DNA from: Motacilla alba alba
Lineage: Eukaryota; Chordata; Aves; Passeriformes; Motacillidae
Direction: 5' to 3'
Length of the DNA stretch: 64,000 bases
Assembly (NCBI RefSeq): GCF_015832195.1
Contig: NC_052018.1
Span: 2,617,356 to 2,681,355 of the forward strand
Within the stretch, counting starts at the first letter, position 1, and every line of letters begins with the position of its first letter. Below are positions 60,392 through 64,000 of this stretch, in pieces. The translations under genes and the position numbers were made by a program. The notes under the pieces are model-generated. The model had not been told where the DNA came from and ran no database searches. It saw nothing but the letters and a program-made list of their open reading frames with translations.

Positions 60392-60422
60392 CAGACAGAC
60401 AAAGACAGTCGGTCTGGTGTGA
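60381..60422 (+). other. Short upstream open frame in the divergent transcript (13 codons)
   Basis: The ATG at 60381 has A at -3 and G at +4, a strong initiation context. It opens MALVRQTKTVGLV, then TGA (60420-60422). If the plus-strand transcript starts upstream of 60381, this would be a translation-controlling upstream frame for HMBOX1. Confidence 0.35.
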
Positions 60423-60678
60423 TTGAGCCAAAAAAAAAAAACCCAAAAAAAAAGAGAGGGAGCGGGCGAGGAGGAGGGAGCGGCAGGAGGAGCGCCGGGC
60501 GGGGAGGGGGCTGTGTCCTCGGGGGGCGTGGGGGGGCTGAGGGATTTCCTCCCCCCTATTGTTCTCGTCCCTCCGCGCCCCCCGGTAATCTCCCCTCAAT
60601 CTGGGGCGGGGGCGGGCGGGGGGACCCCCCCAGTCCCGCCGGTCCATGGTGAGGCGGAGGCGCCGGCAGCACCCAGAG

Positions 60679-63600
60679 GTGAGTGTCGAGGGGGAATACG
60701 GGGGGGGAGCGGCGGCGGCGAGGGGAGGGGGCGGGCGGGTGGGTGGGCTGGAGGGAGGGAGGGCAGCGGGAAGGGGTCCCCCCTCCGTCGGCACCGCCGG
60801 GAGTCGCGGCGAGCCGGAGAGCGGGATGTGCGTGAGGGGGGCAGCCGGGGGCGGGCAAGGGTGGGAAGGGGCAGCCCCTCAGCACGGGCGGCAGAGTTGG
60901 AGCCGCGGCTTTGGGGGGCTCCACGGGTGCCCCGGATCGGGGGAGGAGGAGGAGGAAGGTGTCCCCGGGAGGCTGCAGCGGGAGGGCAGGGCACCTTTGG
61001 GGTTCGCTGTTCCTGCCATTTGTATATTTTTTCTGATTCCTCTCGTCTCCCGGGTGTGGGGCACGGAGTGGCGGCCGCGGAGCCCCCTCAGCCTGGGTGG
61101 GTGCTGCGGTTTGGGGGTGTTGGGGTGTTGTTCGCCGCGGAGTTTTGGGGTGGGCTGGTGCGACCCCCGGCGCTGCCTGTCCCGGGGACCCCCGGCGACG
61201 GCAGGGGAAGTAGGGAGGCTCCAACCTGCGGGGATGGAGCCGGGCACGGAGCCCCCTCGCTCTGCCGGGGAGCTCTACCCTGTGCGAGGGCTCCGGGGGC
61301 TCCTTTTCGGCAGCTTTGTGCCGCTGGAGGTCGGGGAACGGCGCTCGGGGGTGCCCCAAACCCCGCCGGCTCCCAGATCTCTCCGGCAGCTCCCGGGGCT
61401 TCGGGAGGTTTTCGGGGAGGGCAAAGGCGTGAAACCCCCGAAGGGTGTGCTGGAGAGTTTAACGTGGGAACGGGTGGGGGAGGAGGAGGACCCGGAGGGA
61501 AGTCATTCCCAAAATGTGCGAGGAGAACTTGGGTGGGGTGTCAGACGCTTGTTTGTTTTTGTACTTCTTGGGAAGAGGTGGAGAACGGGGGTGGCGGGTG
61601 AATGCTTTTTGTGTCCCGTGTCCGGGATGGTTTTGGGTCAGAACGGTTTGACCGCAGGAGCGGTCGGGGGAAGCGGCCGGGGATTCTGCTGGAGTGTTTG
61701 GCTCAGCTTCGGGGTTCAAACAAAACAAGATGCGAGTGTGTTTAGGTGCAGAATACACATCCCAGCCAGACCCCGCCGAGTTCCTCGTGTTGTCTGATGG
61801 GTTCTTTCCTTTCTTTCTTTTTTTTTTTTTTCTTTTTTTTTTTCCCTAGTTGGTGGAGTGTCTCTTGGTATGTTTGCGGAGCACTTCTTCGGAAGCATTT
61901 TGTTCTTTGCGATAGGTCTGGAAAAGCCTCGGTTGGACGTGCTGTTTTTTTCCCTAGTTCTTTCGTGTTAGGGACAAAAAAAAAAAAAAAAAAAGCTGTT
62001 TTGGGGGGTGGGGAAGGAAGAAGGAAGAGGAAATGAAGGTTTAAGCATGTTCGTGGAGTCGAGTCTGTCTCAGTCTGTTCAGGTAACACTGGGAGCCTGA
62101 TTCAGTGGCTTTTAAGTACAAAACGTTTATGAAGAAAAAACTGGGGAGATTTAAACTTTGTAGGGAGGAAAGTGTTAAAGTGATGGCCAGGGAACGTGGA
62201 TCTGGGAGACGCTACCTACGTCCCCGTGCTTCAAACTAATGGGGATGGAGGGAAGGAAAAAAAAAGAAAACACTGGGGAAAAATATCCCTACAATTTGCA
62301 TGAATGATGCCATGTAAAATACCGGAGCGAGGAATTGTGCTCTGCAGACGATTTGTGGGCTGGAGAAAGCCTGAAGTGCCTGCTCGGGTCCCGTGATATG
62401 ACTCGCTCATTTCTGCAGGGCTCATCAGGTACAGGCTCTGCTTCCTTCCTGGGATGGTGCAGCTGGCATTTGATTTCCTCCATGGATGGGAGAGGAGGAG
62501 TCCTGTGCAGTTTTTTTCCCCGAGATGATTGCATTTTCTTTGGCCTTGCTGTACCCTGCCTCATTAGTAGGAACTGCATCTATACTTATTTACCATTATA
62601 CCGTGTCCCTTGGGAAGCGGGGTGTAGTTTGGAGTAGGTATATATGGATTTATCACTCCTAACATTTTTTTTCCTCCCATCATGCTAAGACTAAATCCGT
62701 CAACAGCAGAGAACAAACTTAATTTATTTCTGTGTTTTGCATCTCCCTTTTTACCATTTCTCTTCCAAATTGCTAAGAAAGCATCTCTGAGATGGAGAGA
62801 GGGGAGAAGGAAGAAAGGGATGGAAAACGTTGTCTGTGCAGGGCTGCATTTGTTATCTGCATGTCTGGGGAACACCGGTCTGGGGAAGGGCAGGGCTGGT
62901 TTCTCTATGTGAAAACTGGGGTTTGGGAGTGTTCTTTTTCCCTTATGTGAAGATTATTCTTTAGCCCTGCGAGGGCCACAACTTTTTCTGTCTGGTTGAC
63001 AGAATTACCCGAGGATCCTGGGCAGGAGGCTGGGAACAAGGAACTTGTGTTTCACTCCGTGCTGCCTGTTCTTCCTCCCCTCGTTCCCTTAGCACCAGTG
63101 CAAGCACCCGAACAGGCATCAGCATTTTTACTCCTGTGTCATCCCACTGTTCCGAGCAGGTCTAGACGACATTGTGGTATGCAGGCTGCCAGCTGGGTTA
63201 CAGGAATGCTACCCTAGGTGAAACGGCAGGATTTTTAAGGAGGGGTAAGGAAATCTGGGAGAAAATCCTGAGTGAATGAGGCCTGGTTTTCTCTAGAACT
63301 GCTTCACTGAGCGGAGTCAAGCAACTCCTTGGGTTTATTGACCTTTGTGGACAACGTGCATCTCTCTAGCACTGGGATTCTGGTAATTCCATGGAATCTG
63401 TAGCTGCTGTCAGCTGCAGGGAGCTTTTTTTAAGGCAGTTTCTGTGTGGGTCTTACTGATCTCTTACAAAGGGATATTAAAAGTTGATAGCTATGCAGTG
63501 TTTTGAAAACTAAATTATTATGAAGTGTTTACTTTATAGTGATAATCCATAGGTTCATGGGAGTGTTTGGTATGGTTTTTTTTTATTGCTGTCTGGATTT

Positions 63601-64000
63601 GGGAAAAGAGTGGGGCTCTGACATTCCTTTTTAAGACTAATTACTTTTTAATAAAATGCATTTTTATTAAGCATGACTGTCAAGAATTGTTCTGTTGTTA
63701 GCAGAACAACAATAATTGTTCTGTTAGTCTTTTTGGACTGCTCTTTTTGTGTTGTGTGTTAGTGGGGCAGGGGTGAAATTTGGGTCTTTGGGTGGAGAAT
63801 TGGCAGTTTCAATGATACTGAACCATGAGAAAGGAGGAAGCTGTACTGTTCCTTATACCAAGGGATCTGGGAAGGTGTTTGGTTGCATATGTTAGAAAGC
63901 AAATGAATTTTCGGGGAACAACAGCATATTTTAATCTAAAGAAAGCAGCTTGTACTTCACAGTGATTTCTGTGCAGAGCTTTTAAGGACATTACAGAATG
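60679..64000 (+). other. HMBOX1: Inferred HMBOX1 intron 1 (5' part)
   Basis: The first 800 bp are very G-rich on the plus strand. A long polypyrimidine run (61802-61846) ends in CCCTAG. An A-run lies at 61976-61994. From about 62.1 kb on, the sequence is AT-rich with no repeat or coding exon recognised. Long open frames at 60.4-61.8 kb reflect high GC, not genes. Confidence 0.55.

Larger units (their letters stand above)
60340..60678 (+). ncRNA. HMBOX1: Inferred 5' non-coding exon 1 of HMBOX1
   Basis: HMBOX1 (HOT1) encodes a homeobox protein that binds telomeric TTAGGG repeats. In mammals it lies head to head with INTS9. I see no HMBOX1 coding sequence here, so the call rests on synteny, the shared CpG island, the YY1-like site expected near a start, and a consensus donor CCAGAG|GTGAGT after 60678. 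The exon would include an A-rich run at 60429-60452. The start site and the splice donor are inferred. Confidence 0.5.
59740..61700. promoter_or_regulatory. CpG island / bidirectional promoter of INTS9 and the divergent gene
   Basis: Dense CpG and high GC begin abruptly at about 59.74 kb and fade by about 61.7 kb. The rest of the window is CpG-poor. The island contains INTS9 exon 1 (minus strand) and the inferred first exon of a plus-strand gene. No TATA box is seen. The ZNF143-like, CCAAT and YY1-like sites cluster at 60134-60391, between the two transcription units. Confidence 0.88.

Noticed and set aside
60423..61797. Open frames of 260-390 codons on both strands in the CpG island
   Set aside because: They overlap each other in several frames and consist of low-complexity G/A/R/P-rich sequence. 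They lack good start codons and resemble no family. High GC simply removes stop codons. They are not evidence for HMBOX1 coding sequence.

Overview
This is vertebrate nuclear DNA, almost certainly from a bird. It is a 64-kb window with small exons, long AT-rich introns, many 5'-truncated CR1 LINE copies (the dominant avian interspersed repeat), one LTR-like element of a type common in bird genomes, and a single CpG island. I see no prokaryotic, plasmid or CRISPR features. Which bird cannot be settled from the sequence alone.

Nearly the whole window (216-60064, minus strand) is one gene, INTS9, the Integrator complex subunit 9. All 17 coding exons can be placed. Every intron is GT-AG, phases agree across every junction, and the joined reading frame is 1,977 nt (658 codons plus stop), the same length as human INTS9. 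The exons run from a 9-nt coding first exon (M-K-L) inside the CpG island to a last exon ending in TAG at 216-218. The product is the catalytically dead metallo-beta-lactamase/beta-CASP partner of INTS11 in the module that cleaves snRNA and other Pol II transcripts. No frameshift, stop or missing exon is visible.

From about 59.74 to 61.7 kb lies a GC-rich island that looks like a bidirectional promoter. It carries four ZNF143/STAF-type motifs about 60-70 bp apart, an inverted CCAAT box, a YY1-like ATGGCG site and a 12-bp perfect palindrome. Strongly opposite GC skew lies on its two sides. The transcript leaving to the right (plus strand) is inferred to be HMBOX1, which is head-to-head with INTS9 in mammals. 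Only a non-coding first exon and part of intron 1 would lie here, and no HMBOX1 coding sequence is visible.

The introns hold about 15 CR1 fragments, a probable solo LTR (about 31.0-31.56 kb), a 76-bp (TAA)n microsatellite beside exon 4, a short (GT)n, a 3-copy 20-mer, and a two-level tandem array (12631-14600). In that array, units of about 390-460 bp each end in a variable number of copies of a roughly 32-bp subrepeat, and the array stops 73 bp from exon 14. The remaining intron sequence shows nothing I can name. I found no undescribed multigene system. The most unusual items are the promoter architecture and the higher-order repeat next to an in-frame cassette exon.
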